From positions 30,153 to 94,152 of the forward strand of contig JAQBOG010000006.1 in the NCBI GenBank assembly GCA_028288165.1: a stretch of DNA of 64,000 nucleotides. The letters run 5' to 3'. The notes under the pieces are model-generated. The model was not told the DNA's origin, made no database searches, and worked only from the letters and a program-made list of their open reading frames with translations. The stretch comes from Sphingobacteriales bacterium. Lineage in GTDB: Bacteria; Bacteroidota; Bacteroidia; Sphingobacteriales; Sphingobacteriaceae. The position numbers were made by a program, and so were the translations under genes. This document shows positions 37,028 to 45,140 of this stretch, piece by piece. Within the stretch, counting starts at the first letter, position 1; each line of letters opens with the position of its first letter.

Positions 37028-37990
37028 TCAAATAAATAAAACACGGTATTTTAAAGCTCCATAAAACTGCCAATAAACGGATAAAAATGGAATAGCAGCC
37101 GATGTAACAATCATCTCAACCACATGATTCACAGAATGTGATGTAATAGAAAGGCGCTTAAGTGCAAATAATCCTAGTAATAAAATCCAGCAAATGGAGC
37201 AAACCGCAGCCACGATGATGGAGTTGGTAATGAGTCCAGCAAGCATCCCGAAAAAGGAAAAAATACTAACATAATAGTTCCAGGGAGCCTTCGAATTTAT
37301 TTTCTGCGTGTATAAGTACGGGTATTTTTTATAAAGCAATGCGTTAAACATGCCCTTTTTTTGCTCTTTGATACTTACTCCCCAGGGTGCTTGCCTAACG
37401 GGATGTATTACCAGTGCTTCAATTTTTTTAATGGAAATATTATGCAATAACAGTTTAAACTGCAGATCGCTATCTTCTCTCCAAGCAGATGCAAAACGCT
37501 CATCAAATCCTCCTGCTTTTATAAGTGCTTGCTTAGTACAAACACAGTTAGCAGTGATAAATTCGGCCGTTTCTAAATTTGCAGTATTCAATTCATAATC
37601 TGTTGGCGCTGATGGTAAAGGCACTCTTACTTTACCCGAATAAGCAATTTCTTCTTCCCCTTGATATGAATGCCAAATGTCAGAAAGCCAGTTTTTATCT
37701 GGTATGGTATCATCATCTGTGAAAGCAACTAAAATACCTTTTGCTGTCAACCAGCCTAGGTTACGAGCCGCAGCGGGGCCTTTTTTCTGAGGTAAGCTTA
37801 TGAAAGTAATTTGCTTCTTATAAACAGAAGATTGGGAAATTACCTTATCCGTTTCCTCATCTACACCATCACTTACTACAATCAGCTCATAATCGCTTTT
37901 TTCAAATGTCTGTTTCAATAGTGCGTTCAAACATCTTTTGAGCAACTCCGGCCGGTTAAAAGTTGGTATAACAACAGAAATCTTAGCCAT
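37028..37990 (-). CDS. Family 2 glycosyltransferase with C-terminal membrane helices
   Basis: 320 residues. KISVVIPTFNRPELLKRCL opens the GT-A domain, LVAFTDDDTIPDKNW near 90 gives the DxD (DDD), and GGFDERFASAWREDSDLQFK near 160-180 holds the ED catalytic-base motif. Two or three hydrophobic segments (YYVSIFSFFGMLAGLI; VAAVCSICWILLLGLFA) anchor the C-terminus. It is flanked at 1-2 nt spacing by the carbamoyltransferase upstream and the GT9 downstream, so the three should be co-translated. The sugar is unknown. Confidence 0.88.
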   Translation of the reverse strand: MAKISVVIPTFNRPELLKRCLNALLKQTFEKSDYELIVVSDGVDEETDKVISQSSVYKKQITFISLPQKKGPAAARNLGWLTAKGILVAFTDDDTIPDKNWLSDIWHSYQGEEEIAYSGKVRVPLPSAPTDYELNTANLETAEFITANCVCTKQALIKAGGFDERFASAWREDSDLQFKLLLHNISIKKIEALVIHPVRQAPWGVSIKEQKKGMFNALLYKKYPYLYTQKINSKAPWNYYVSIFSFFGMLAGLITNSIIVAAVCSICWILLLGLFALKRLSITSHSVNHVVEMIVTSAAIPFLSVYWQFYGALKYRVLFI

Positions 37991-37992
37991 CC

Positions 37993-39711
37993 TTATTTTT
38001 CAATTATAAAAGAACCGATGATCAAGGCATCAAATGGTGATGTCCAGAAACACTCAATCGCATCTCGAGGTGAGCATACAATTGGCTTACCAAGTGTATT
38101 AAATGAGGTATTAACTAATACCGGTACACCAGTTATGGCCTTAAATGCTTTGAGTAAGGCATAATATTGAGGATGTTGCGTATGGTTTATGGTTTGAATT
38201 CGAGCTGTTCCATCCACATGTCTTACTGCGGGAATCTTGTCAGCCTTATCCGGTTTAACATCATATATAAAAAGCATATAAGGCGAGTATTTGGCGTTTT
38301 CGAACCACTCGGCTGCATCTTCCTCTAATACTACAGGGGCTACTGGTCTAAAATCTTCCCGATCCTTTACCTCATTTAAACGGCTTTGCATGAGCGGGCT
38401 TATCGGAGAAGCTAGAATCGACCGACTGCCTAAAGCACGCGGACCAAATTCCATTCTGCCTTGGTACCACCCTATGATTTTATTTTGTGCTAATATTTCG
38501 GCGGCCTCTTCAGCTAAGTTTTCAAGTTTTCGATAAGGTACTTTGGCCCATTTCATGAATTTCTCTATTTCTGAATCAGAATATTCCGGTCCCCAATACG
38601 CATGGTTCATCACATGATCTTTCTGAGTGCTTTTTCGAACTTTATTGTCTATAAACTCTGCAGCTCCTAGGGCAGTTCCATCGTCTCCGGACGCAGGCTG
38701 CACCCAAACATTTTCAAACGAACTCCGATCACGAATTCGGGCATTTAACACACAGTTCAAGGCAACACCTCCAGCCATTACCAGATTTTTTTCCTGAGTT
38801 TCTTTGTGCAACCAATTAACCAATTCGAGTACCGTTTCTTCCAAAGCATGTTGTAACGAATGAGCTATATTGAAGTGATGAGCTGTAAATTCTTCATGTC
38901 TTAAACGAGCCGGGCCAAATCTCTCCTCAAAACACTCATTTTCAATTCTATACTGGCCATTTTTGCACACATGAATCATATCACGAAAGTCGTTCACAAA
39001 TTGTGGCTTACCATAGGATGCCAAAGCCATCACTTTGTACTCGTCTGAAGAGTGTAGAAATCCTAGATACGTAGTTACTCGCTCATACAACAATCCCAAA
39101 GAATTTGGCATATTAACTTGCCCTATTCGTTCAATAGCATTATTGTTTCCAATATTATAAGTAGTTGTAGCTTTTTCACCTCGTCCATCCATTGTTAAAA
39201 TGGCAGCTTGAGAATACGGTGAAGGAAAATAAGCACTTGCAGCATGGGCCAGGTGATGCTCCACGAAATGCCAGTCAAAATCGTTTAAAGTAGCCCCTTT
39301 GAACCTTCTTTGCAAATGATGCGGATAACCATCTATTAATTGTGACGGAGCATTCACTATAGATGAAAGAAACAGCGGATCCCAGGGGTTAAGCCAATCA
39401 ATGCTGGTACCACTCCCATAATTTAATGGTATCTGTATTCCAGGTTCTTTTGAATATTTATCTCCCAACAAAATATAAGGATCAAAAGAATAAGCTATGT
39501 GATCAACCTCGCTTAAGTGAATTCCGGCTATGTTTAAACAATAATCAATAGCATGAAACGGTAACTCCCAGGTTGAAAAGGGTACTGGTCTTTTTCCATG
39601 TTTTATATGTGTAAAACGCTCGTCTTCTGCAGCTGCCAGCAAAATTCCGTCTTTTAAAATACAAGCAGATGTGTCGTGGAACGCAGCATTGATACCAAGT
39701 GTGTATATCAT
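37993..39711 (-). CDS. NodU/CmcH-family carbamoyltransferase
   Basis: 572 residues. The N-terminal Kae1-like domain starts YTLGINAAFHDTSACILKDG, with HHLAHAASAYFPSPYSQAA near 155 supplying metal-binding His residues and LTMDGRGEKATTTY after it. The C-terminal YrdC-like domain has GWYQGRMEFGPRALGSRSI, the carbamoyladenylate-binding block. The family uses carbamoyl phosphate and ATP to O-carbamoylate sugars or antibiotics. Here the neighbours are two glycosyltransferases, so the acceptor is probably a surface sugar. The gene is the first of its operon. Confidence 0.93.
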   Translation of the reverse strand: MIYTLGINAAFHDTSACILKDGILLAAAEDERFTHIKHGKRPVPFSTWELPFHAIDYCLNIAGIHLSEVDHIAYSFDPYILLGDKYSKEPGIQIPLNYGSGTSIDWLNPWDPLFLSSIVNAPSQLIDGYPHHLQRRFKGATLNDFDWHFVEHHLAHAASAYFPSPYSQAAILTMDGRGEKATTTYNIGNNNAIERIGQVNMPNSLGLLYERVTTYLGFLHSSDEYKVMALASYGKPQFVNDFRDMIHVCKNGQYRIENECFEERFGPARLRHEEFTAHHFNIAHSLQHALEETVLELVNWLHKETQEKNLVMAGGVALNCVLNARIRDRSSFENVWVQPASGDDGTALGAAEFIDNKVRKSTQKDHVMNHAYWGPEYSDSEIEKFMKWAKVPYRKLENLAEEAAEILAQNKIIGWYQGRMEFGPRALGSRSILASPISPLMQSRLNEVKDREDFRPVAPVVLEEDAAEWFENAKYSPYMLFIYDVKPDKADKIPAVRHVDGTARIQTINHTQHPQYYALLKAFKAITGVPVLVNTSFNTLGKPIVCSPRDAIECFWTSPFDALIIGSFIIEK

Positions 39712-40162
39712 TTATCTAATAGGTTATATTATATATTTCCAATATTAAGTGCAATTATATCGTGGGTAAAACACATTACTTTCCTAACAATTAAATAATG
39801 TACACAAAAGTTCCTCTTAAGTTTTTTATCAGGCTCATATCACCGGACGTCTACGATAAAGCAATTTGATAATTTTCCGCAGCTAACAAATTAGCCTAAA
39901 TGAACTAAAGCGATAAAAAACAAATTTCTTGTATGATTATTGATAACACTGATTTGTGCATTAGAAAGGGTAATAGATCCTTATATACACACTACTAGCA
40001 TTAAATACAAAAAGCATACTTAAAGTTTGGTGCTATATACTTGTTTTAATAAGTAGAAATACGCGTTTTAAAATTGTTACGCTAATTGAAAATTATTTTA
40101 CAATTGATTCAGAAAATAAGTTTTATGCAGCAAGTGTTAATAAAAAATCCCACAATAAATCC
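39712..40162. other. Divergent AT-rich gap
   Basis: This lies between the leftward carbamoyltransferase operon and the rightward LuxR-type regulator. No gene, terminator or exact promoter box was recognised. Both flanking genes must have promoters inside it. Confidence 0.5.
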
Positions 40163-40819
40163 ATGTCAAATATTAAAATTATACTTGCTGAAGATCATCA
40201 TATTGTACGCAACGGAATTAAATCTCTCCTCCAACTTGAAGAAGGTTTAGAGATAATTGGGGAGGCAGAAAACGGCAACCAGGTATTTACTCTTATTAAT
40301 AGTGGCGTAATGCCTGATTTAATAATTGCGGATATCAATATGCCCGAAATGGATGGCCTCACACTGTCAGCTCAACTACAAGAAGAATATCCTGAGATTA
40401 AAGTCATCATATTATCCATGATGGATCACGAAAAATATATTATTCAAGCTTTTAATTCTGGCGTAAAAGGATACTTATTAAAAAATGCTAGTATTCAGGA
40501 AATGATGTTTGCAATAAGGCATATTGATCAGGGTCATGAATACATTTGCTCGGAGGTTACCTTAAAGATCTTTAAAAAGGTTGCCAGGGCACCTGAAAAC
40601 AACAATCATACATCCAATCAAAACGTTGTTTTTACTCCACGTGAACTTGAGATTTTGAAATTAACGGCCGAGGGCTATACCAATATGGAAATGGCCAATA
40701 AGTTATTCACTAGCAGAAGAACTATAGAAGGACATCGGCAGAGTTTAATAGACAAAACGGGTGCAAAAAATTCCGCAGCACTTATTGTTTATGCTTTTAG
40801 AGCCGGAATACTTAGGTAA
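40163..40819 (+). CDS. NarL/LuxR-family response regulator
   Basis: 218 residues. The receiver domain has the acidic pair in AEDHHIVRNG (E10/D11), phospho-acceptor D57 in LIIADINMPEMDG, a Ser switch in ILSMMD, and K in GYLLKNA. A linker leads to a LuxR HTH (TPRELEILKLTAEGYTNMEM then ANKLFTSRRTIEGHRQSL) near 155-210. It should bind DNA as a dimer when phosphorylated. No kinase gene adjoins it; orphan kinases such as the one at 24881 are possible partners. A divergent promoter region separates it from the carbamoyltransferase operon. Confidence 0.93.
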   Translation: MSNIKIILAEDHHIVRNGIKSLLQLEEGLEIIGEAENGNQVFTLINSGVMPDLIIADINMPEMDGLTLSAQLQEEYPEIKVIILSMMDHEKYIIQAFNSGVKGYLLKNASIQEMMFAIRHIDQGHEYICSEVTLKIFKKVARAPENNNHTSNQNVVFTPRELEILKLTAEGYTNMEMANKLFTSRRTIEGHRQSLIDKTGAKNSAALIVYAFRAGILR

Positions 40820-40956
40820 TTCTTATAACTTTTAACTATCGGTTAACAGTACTTTAAACGATGTATTATTACAGCTTCAACAAGCCAATTTTGAAGCCGT
40901 ATATGTTTTCAGCCGCATAACCGCATGTTATTCGACAAAATTAACCGAAAATAAAA

Positions 40957-40973
40957 ACAAAGTATAACTTTGT
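40957..40973. promoter_or_regulatory. Perfect dyad overlapping the cmk -7 box
   Basis: ACAAAGT-ATA-ACTTTGT is a perfect 7-bp inverted repeat. Its right half contains the TAACTTTG promoter box (40965-40972), only 5 nt before the cmk ATG. Transcription from it would give an mRNA with almost no leader. The dyad could be an operator. Confidence 0.45.
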
Positions 40974-40977
40974 AACC

Positions 40978-41679
40978 ATGGATAAAAACATTGTGGTTGC
41001 AATTGACGGTTATTCTTCCTGCGGAAAAAGCACACTTGCTAAAGCCCTGGCAAAAAAACTCCATTTTGTGTATGTAGATAGTGGTGCGATGTATCGCGCC
41101 GTAACACTATATTTCTTAAGAAATAACATCGATATCACCAATGAAAAACAAGTTGAAGAAGCACTTAAGGCAATCCATTTAAATTTCCATTCTCGTGATT
41201 ACCAAACTCACATTACTTTAAATGATGAAGAGGTATCAGAAGAGATCAGACAAATGCCTGTTTCTGAAAAGGTGAGTGATATCAGTACCATAAAAATGGT
41301 ACGAAAAGAAATGGTAAAACAACAACAACGCATGGGAGTGTCAAAAAACATTGTAATGGACGGTCGGGATATTGGCACTACCGTTTTTCCTCATGCTGAA
41401 GTAAAAATTTTCATGACCGCTGACCCAAAGATTAGGGCAGTAAGAAGGTTTAAAGAATTGGAAGCTAAAGGCGAAACCATCACTCTAGAAGAAATATTTG
41501 ACAATTTAGCTCATCGCGATTATCAGGATACTACCCGAAAAGAAAGTCCGTTGGTTCGGGCGAAAGATGCTATTGTACTGGATAACACTACGATAAGCAA
41601 GCAGCAACAGCTTGAATTTGTGCTAGAAAGAGTACAACCTTTCTTAAAAACAGCTACAAGTAATCATAAATATTCTTGA
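40978..41679 (+). CDS. cmk: Cytidylate kinase
   Basis: 233 residues. VVAIDGYSSCGKSTLAKALA near 6-25 is the P-loop, VDSGAMYRAVTLYFLRNN follows, VMDGRDIGTTVFPHAEVK near 128 is the Cmk-specific GRDIGT block, and HRDYQDTTRKESPLVRAKDA forms the CMP-binding/lid region. It phosphorylates CMP and dCMP with ATP. Length and motifs are typical, except that the usual GxxGSGKS/T P-loop appears as GYSSCGKST, common in Bacteroidota. It lies upstream of rpsA in the same direction, the same gene pair as in E. coli and many other bacteria. Confidence 0.95.
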   Translation: MDKNIVVAIDGYSSCGKSTLAKALAKKLHFVYVDSGAMYRAVTLYFLRNNIDITNEKQVEEALKAIHLNFHSRDYQTHITLNDEEVSEEIRQMPVSEKVSDISTIKMVRKEMVKQQQRMGVSKNIVMDGRDIGTTVFPHAEVKIFMTADPKIRAVRRFKELEAKGETITLEEIFDNLAHRDYQDTTRKESPLVRAKDAIVLDNTTISKQQQLEFVLERVQPFLKTATSNHKYS

Positions 41680-41857
41680 CACTAAAGGCTTATAAAAAAC
41701 TACTTTAATATCTTTCGAGTTCGTGTAAGGCTTTTTTATACATACTATTTATAGCCCGGTTGTATCTATTAATAAAAAAATACCGAGAATGTTACTCCTA
41801 ATTGGCTTAACACAAGCAAATAAAAAGAAAAAATTTTCTGATTAATAATGATTTTTC

Positions 41858-41865
41858 TACCTTTG
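41858..41865 (+). promoter_or_regulatory. TAnnTTTG promoter box of rpsA
   Basis: TACCTTTG lies 41 nt upstream of the rpsA ATG. A weak -33 (TTTC) is found 19 nt upstream. Transcription would start at or just before the dyad at 41870. Confidence 0.6.
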
Positions 41866-41869
41866 CAGT

Positions 41870-41884
41870 CCGATTAATAATCGG
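41870..41884 (+). promoter_or_regulatory. Dyad in the rpsA 5' leader
   Basis: CCGATT-AAT-AATCGG is a perfect 6-bp hairpin starting at about the predicted transcription start, followed at once by AAAAAGGAG, an unusually good Shine-Dalgarno for this phylum. It may be a 5'-end stabiliser or a site for S1 autocontrol. Confidence 0.45.
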
Positions 41885-41905
41885 AAAAAGGAGATAAATT
41901 AATTA

Positions 41906-43885
41906 ATGGCCAAAAAACTAGAAGCTGAAAAAGAGTTAAACGCGAAACAAGCAGAACTCCAAGGCGAAGAAACCACTACGGTTAAAAAAGAAACCATTGA
42001 GTCAGAAGCTGATTCAATGTCGATCGAAGAGATCAAATCAAAAACCTTAATCACACCTTCAGGCGATTTCGACTGGGATGCTGATGACAAAGGATTCGGT
42101 AATTACAGCAAAGAAGACCGTGAAAAGTTTGAAGAAATGTATGCCGGAACATTCAATTCTATTAACAAAGGAGAAATCATCTCTGGAGTTGTAGTATCTA
42201 TCAACAACAAAGATGTTGTATTAAACGTTGGTTTTAAATCAGACGGATTAGTATCAGTATCTGAATTCCGTGACACTCCTGATCTTAAAATAGGAGACTC
42301 TGTTGACGTGTTTGTTGAATCACAAGAAGATGCTAACGGACAGTTAGTATTATCTCGTAAACGTGCTAAAACACAAAGATCTTGGGAAACTATTAACGAT
42401 GCACTTGATAATGACTTGATCATTACTGGTTACGTTAAGAGCCGTACTAAAGGTGGTCTTATTGTGGATATCATGGGAGTTGAGGCATTCTTGCCAGGTT
42501 CTCAAATTGATATCAAACCTATCCGTGATTACGATATTTATGTAGGTAAAACAATGGAATTCAAAGTTGTGAAAATCAACCATGAATTTAAAAACGTTGT
42601 TGTTTCTCATAAAGTTCTGATCGAGGATGACTTAGAAAACCAAAAAACTGAAATTGTTGCTAAGCTTGAAAAAGGTCAAATCCTTGAAGGTACTGTTAAA
42701 AACATTACAGACTTCGGTGTATTTATTGATCTTGGTGGTGTAGACGGTTTATTACATATTACTGATATTTCTTGGGGACGTATTGAGCATCCGAGAGAAA
42801 TATTATCATTAGACCAAAAAATCAATGTAGTTGTTCTTGACTTTGATGATGAGAAAAAACGTATTGCTTTAGGTTTAAAACAATTAACTCCTCACCCTTG
42901 GGAAGCTTTGGATGCAGAATTACAAATCGGTTCTAAAGTTAAAGGCCGTATCGTAACTGTAGCTGATTACGGTGCTTTCTTAGAAATCACTCCAGGTGTT
43001 GAAGGTTTAATCCACGTATCTGAAATGTCTTGGTCTCAAAATCTTCGTAACCCTCAGGAATTCCTGAAAGTGAACGATGAGGTTGAAGCTCAAGTATTAA
43101 CTTTAGATCGTAACGAGCGCAAAATGAGCTTGGGTATCAAACAATTAACTCCAGATCCTTGGAAAGAAATTGCTGCAAGATATCCTGTTGGAAGCAAGCA
43201 CAAAGCTGTCGTTAAAAACATGACTAACTTCGGTGTATTTGTTGAAATCGAAGAAGGAATTGATGGGTTGATCCACATTTCAGATCTATCATGGTCTAAA
43301 AAAGTAAATCATCCAAACGAATTCACTAAAGTTGGTGAAGAATTAGACGTTGTTGTTCTTGAACTTGATGAAGCTAACCGCAAATTAAGCTTAGGTCACA
43401 AACAATTGGAAGAAAACCCTTGGGATACTTTCGAAACTATCTTCACTGTAGATTCAATTCACGAAGGAACAGTATTAAAAGTAACTGATAAAGGTGCTAT
43501 TATTGCCTTACCTTACGGTGTTGAAGGCTTCGCTCCGGTTAAACACACAGTTAAAGAAGACGGTTCTTCACTTAAAGGCGAAGAAACTGCTAACTTCAAA
43601 ATCATTGAGTTCAATAAAGATTCTAAACGTATAGTTGTATCACATTCTCGTATTTGGGAAGAAGCTAAAGCTGAGGAACGTAAAGAAGAAACGAATCAGA
43701 AGAAGAAGGATGCTAAAGCAACTATAACTGCTGTTAAGAAAGTTAAAGATTCAGTTGAGAAATCTACTTTAGGAGATCTTGGAGTATTAGCTCAATTGAA
43801 AGAGAAAATGGAAGGTGCAGAAAGCAAAGCAAGAAAAGCTACTAAAGCTGATACTGCTGAAGCAACTGACGAGCCTGCCGAATAA
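41906..43885 (+). CDS. rpsA: 30S ribosomal protein S1
   Basis: 659 residues, with a charged N-terminal extension (about 80 residues; typical of Bacteroidota S1) and six S1/OB repeats beginning near 90. Examples are GEIISGVVVSINNKDVVLNV, GQILEGTVKNITDFGVFIDL, GSKVKGRIVTVADYGAFLEI, GSKHKAVVKNMTNFGVFVEI and SIHEGTVLKVTDKGAIIALP. The Lys/Glu-rich tail is disordered. S1 brings mRNA to the 30S subunit. Codon use is strongly biased compared with flanking genes, as expected for a highly expressed gene. It has its own promoter box and a strong terminator. Confidence 0.97.
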   Translation: MAKKLEAEKELNAKQAELQGEETTTVKKETIESEADSMSIEEIKSKTLITPSGDFDWDADDKGFGNYSKEDREKFEEMYAGTFNSINKGEIISGVVVSINNKDVVLNVGFKSDGLVSVSEFRDTPDLKIGDSVDVFVESQEDANGQLVLSRKRAKTQRSWETINDALDNDLIITGYVKSRTKGGLIVDIMGVEAFLPGSQIDIKPIRDYDIYVGKTMEFKVVKINHEFKNVVVSHKVLIEDDLENQKTEIVAKLEKGQILEGTVKNITDFGVFIDLGGVDGLLHITDISWGRIEHPREILSLDQKINVVVLDFDDEKKRIALGLKQLTPHPWEALDAELQIGSKVKGRIVTVADYGAFLEITPGVEGLIHVSEMSWSQNLRNPQEFLKVNDEVEAQVLTLDRNERKMSLGIKQLTPDPWKEIAARYPVGSKHKAVVKNMTNFGVFVEIEEGIDGLIHISDLSWSKKVNHPNEFTKVGEELDVVVLELDEANRKLSLGHKQLEENPWDTFETIFTVDSIHEGTVLKVTDKGAIIALPYGVEGFAPVKHTVKEDGSSLKGEETANFKIIEFNKDSKRIVVSHSRIWEEAKAEERKEETNQKKKDAKATITAVKKVKDSVEKSTLGDLGVLAQLKEKMEGAESKARKATKADTAEATDEPAE

Positions 43886-43907
43886 TTTTAATAAGTAATT
43901 TAATTTT

Positions 43908-43938
43908 AGCCTTCCCGTTCATTCGGGAAGGCTTTTTT
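43908..43938 (+). terminator. Rho-independent terminator of rpsA
   Basis: AGCCTTCCCG and CGGGAAGGCT form a perfect 10-bp stem around a 6-nt loop, followed by six T residues. It lies 22 nt after the rpsA stop codon. Confidence 0.95.
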
Positions 43939-44247
43939 GTTTTCTGATAATTCGTTATGTTTGGTTGGTATTACCAGATTAAGTGCAGGTACAGGCGTTT
44001 TCAAGATAATTTGTAAAGCAGGTTCCTGTGTTTTATTGGTCACATCAGTCCCGCCATGCATTCCAAATCCTCATCGCCTTCTCACTAGCCCATGCACACA
44101 TTCCGGGTTTTCCATTTCTGTCGCGTTTATTATCGAAACACCTATAACCTTTGGGATAGTGATTACATGCTACCCAATTGGATAAGGACTTTGCGATTAG
44201 GAGCTAAAAAGCATTCAACTCAATTGTTTTTGACCTTGCTAGGTTTT
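43939..44247. other. Gap between rpsA and element copy 6; possible gene relic
   Basis: No confident gene. On the minus strand, an open frame of about 52 codons (44045-44203) ends in a Trp-rich sequence, EKAMRIWNAWRD, before a TGA. It has no start codon in good context and no family I know. It could be a decayed gene end or chance. Confidence 0.3.
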
Positions 44248-44323
44248 GCGTTAGGGATTGTAGTGAAAATCCTTTTTGCACCCTTCGCAAAAAGATTGTA
44301 ACGCAAAGCCCGCCCGAACGCCC
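44248..44323 (-). repeat. Dispersed hairpin element, copy 6
   Basis: Reverse orientation, GCGTTAGGGATTG to CGCCCGAACGCCC. The central stem is TTTTTGC/GCAAAAA with loop ACCCTTC. A flank at about 44361-44395 carries the GTGAGGACAT core (minus strand), as near copies 1 and 2. Confidence 0.88.
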
Positions 44324-44515
44324 AAATTATACTTTTTGTAATTGTTTAAACCTCCCACGCCCTGGTTCATGTCCTCACGAAACAGCAGTGGAACCATATT
44401 TCACCTTGCTACTAAATGACAAACATAACTTTGTTCAAGAGCCTTCATCTCAAGTTCATATGAGAATGTTGTAAAATAATGAAAAAGGTTTAGGGCAGCA
44501 TTTAGCTTTTTTTTC

Positions 44516-44523
44516 TATTTTTG
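44516..44523 (+). promoter_or_regulatory. TAnnTTTG promoter box of pyrR-pyrB
   Basis: TATTTTTG lies 17 nt before the pyrR ATG, giving a short leader of about ten bases. The -33 region is poorly conserved. No PyrR-binding attenuator hairpin fits in so short a leader. Confidence 0.5.
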
Positions 44524-44540
44524 CCCAAATCCAACCACTG

Positions 44541-45086
44541 ATGCAAAACTTAATCCTGCTAGAGGGTCAGAAATTTCAGATAACCATTCAGCGTCTTTGC
44601 CATCAATTAATTGAAAATCACAACGATTTCTCAAATTCAGTAATCATCGGAATTCAACCCCGTGGAATTTTCCTTGCTAAAAGAATTTCAGAAGAGCTTA
44701 GAAAAATTCTTCCTAACGCCAAAATTCAACAAGGCGATATGGATATTACTTTCTTTAGGGATGACTTTCGCCGTAATAATTCAATACTATTTCCGAGTAA
44801 AACGCAAATTGATTTCATCATCGAAGACAAAAAGGTAATACTGATGGACGACGTGCTCTGGACAGGCAGAACGATTCGTGCTGCAATGGATGCGCTGCAA
44901 GCCTTCGGCCGACCACAAAAAGTAGAACTACTCACGCTGGTTGACAGACGCTTCTCCAGACATCTACCAATTGAGGCAGATTACATTGGCATACAAGTAG
45001 ATAGTATCAATTCACAAAAGGTGATTGTTAGCTGGAAAGAAACCGATCAGCAAGATCAGGTCGTTTTACTTTCAGAAAAAAATTAA
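44541..45086 (+). CDS. pyrR: PyrR bifunctional regulator / uracil phosphoribosyltransferase
   Basis: 181 residues, type I phosphoribosyltransferase fold. The PRPP loop is KVILMDDVLWTGRTIRAAMD near 97-116. IIGIQPRGIFLAKRI near 36 binds pyrophosphate. DMDITFFRDDFRR and LTLVDRRFSRHLPIEADYIG are the PyrR-specific blocks. PyrR senses UMP and in Firmicutes binds attenuator RNA; in Bacteroidota its regulatory role is less clear. pyrB follows after 54 bp, so the pair is pyrimidine-related and probably co-transcribed. Confidence 0.93.
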   Translation: MQNLILLEGQKFQITIQRLCHQLIENHNDFSNSVIIGIQPRGIFLAKRISEELRKILPNAKIQQGDMDITFFRDDFRRNNSILFPSKTQIDFIIEDKKVILMDDVLWTGRTIRAAMDALQAFGRPQKVELLTLVDRRFSRHLPIEADYIGIQVDSINSQKVIVSWKETDQQDQVVLLSEKN

Positions 45087-45140
45087 ATAGATAAAGTTTA
45101 CCACAATCGAATTTGAAGTCTCTATTTCGAAACTCATAAT

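Noticed and set aside
43937..44185. An 82-codon plus-strand ORF after the rpsA terminator
   Set aside because: It starts inside the terminator T-run and its composition is not protein-like; a minus-strand relic is slightly more plausible but unproven.
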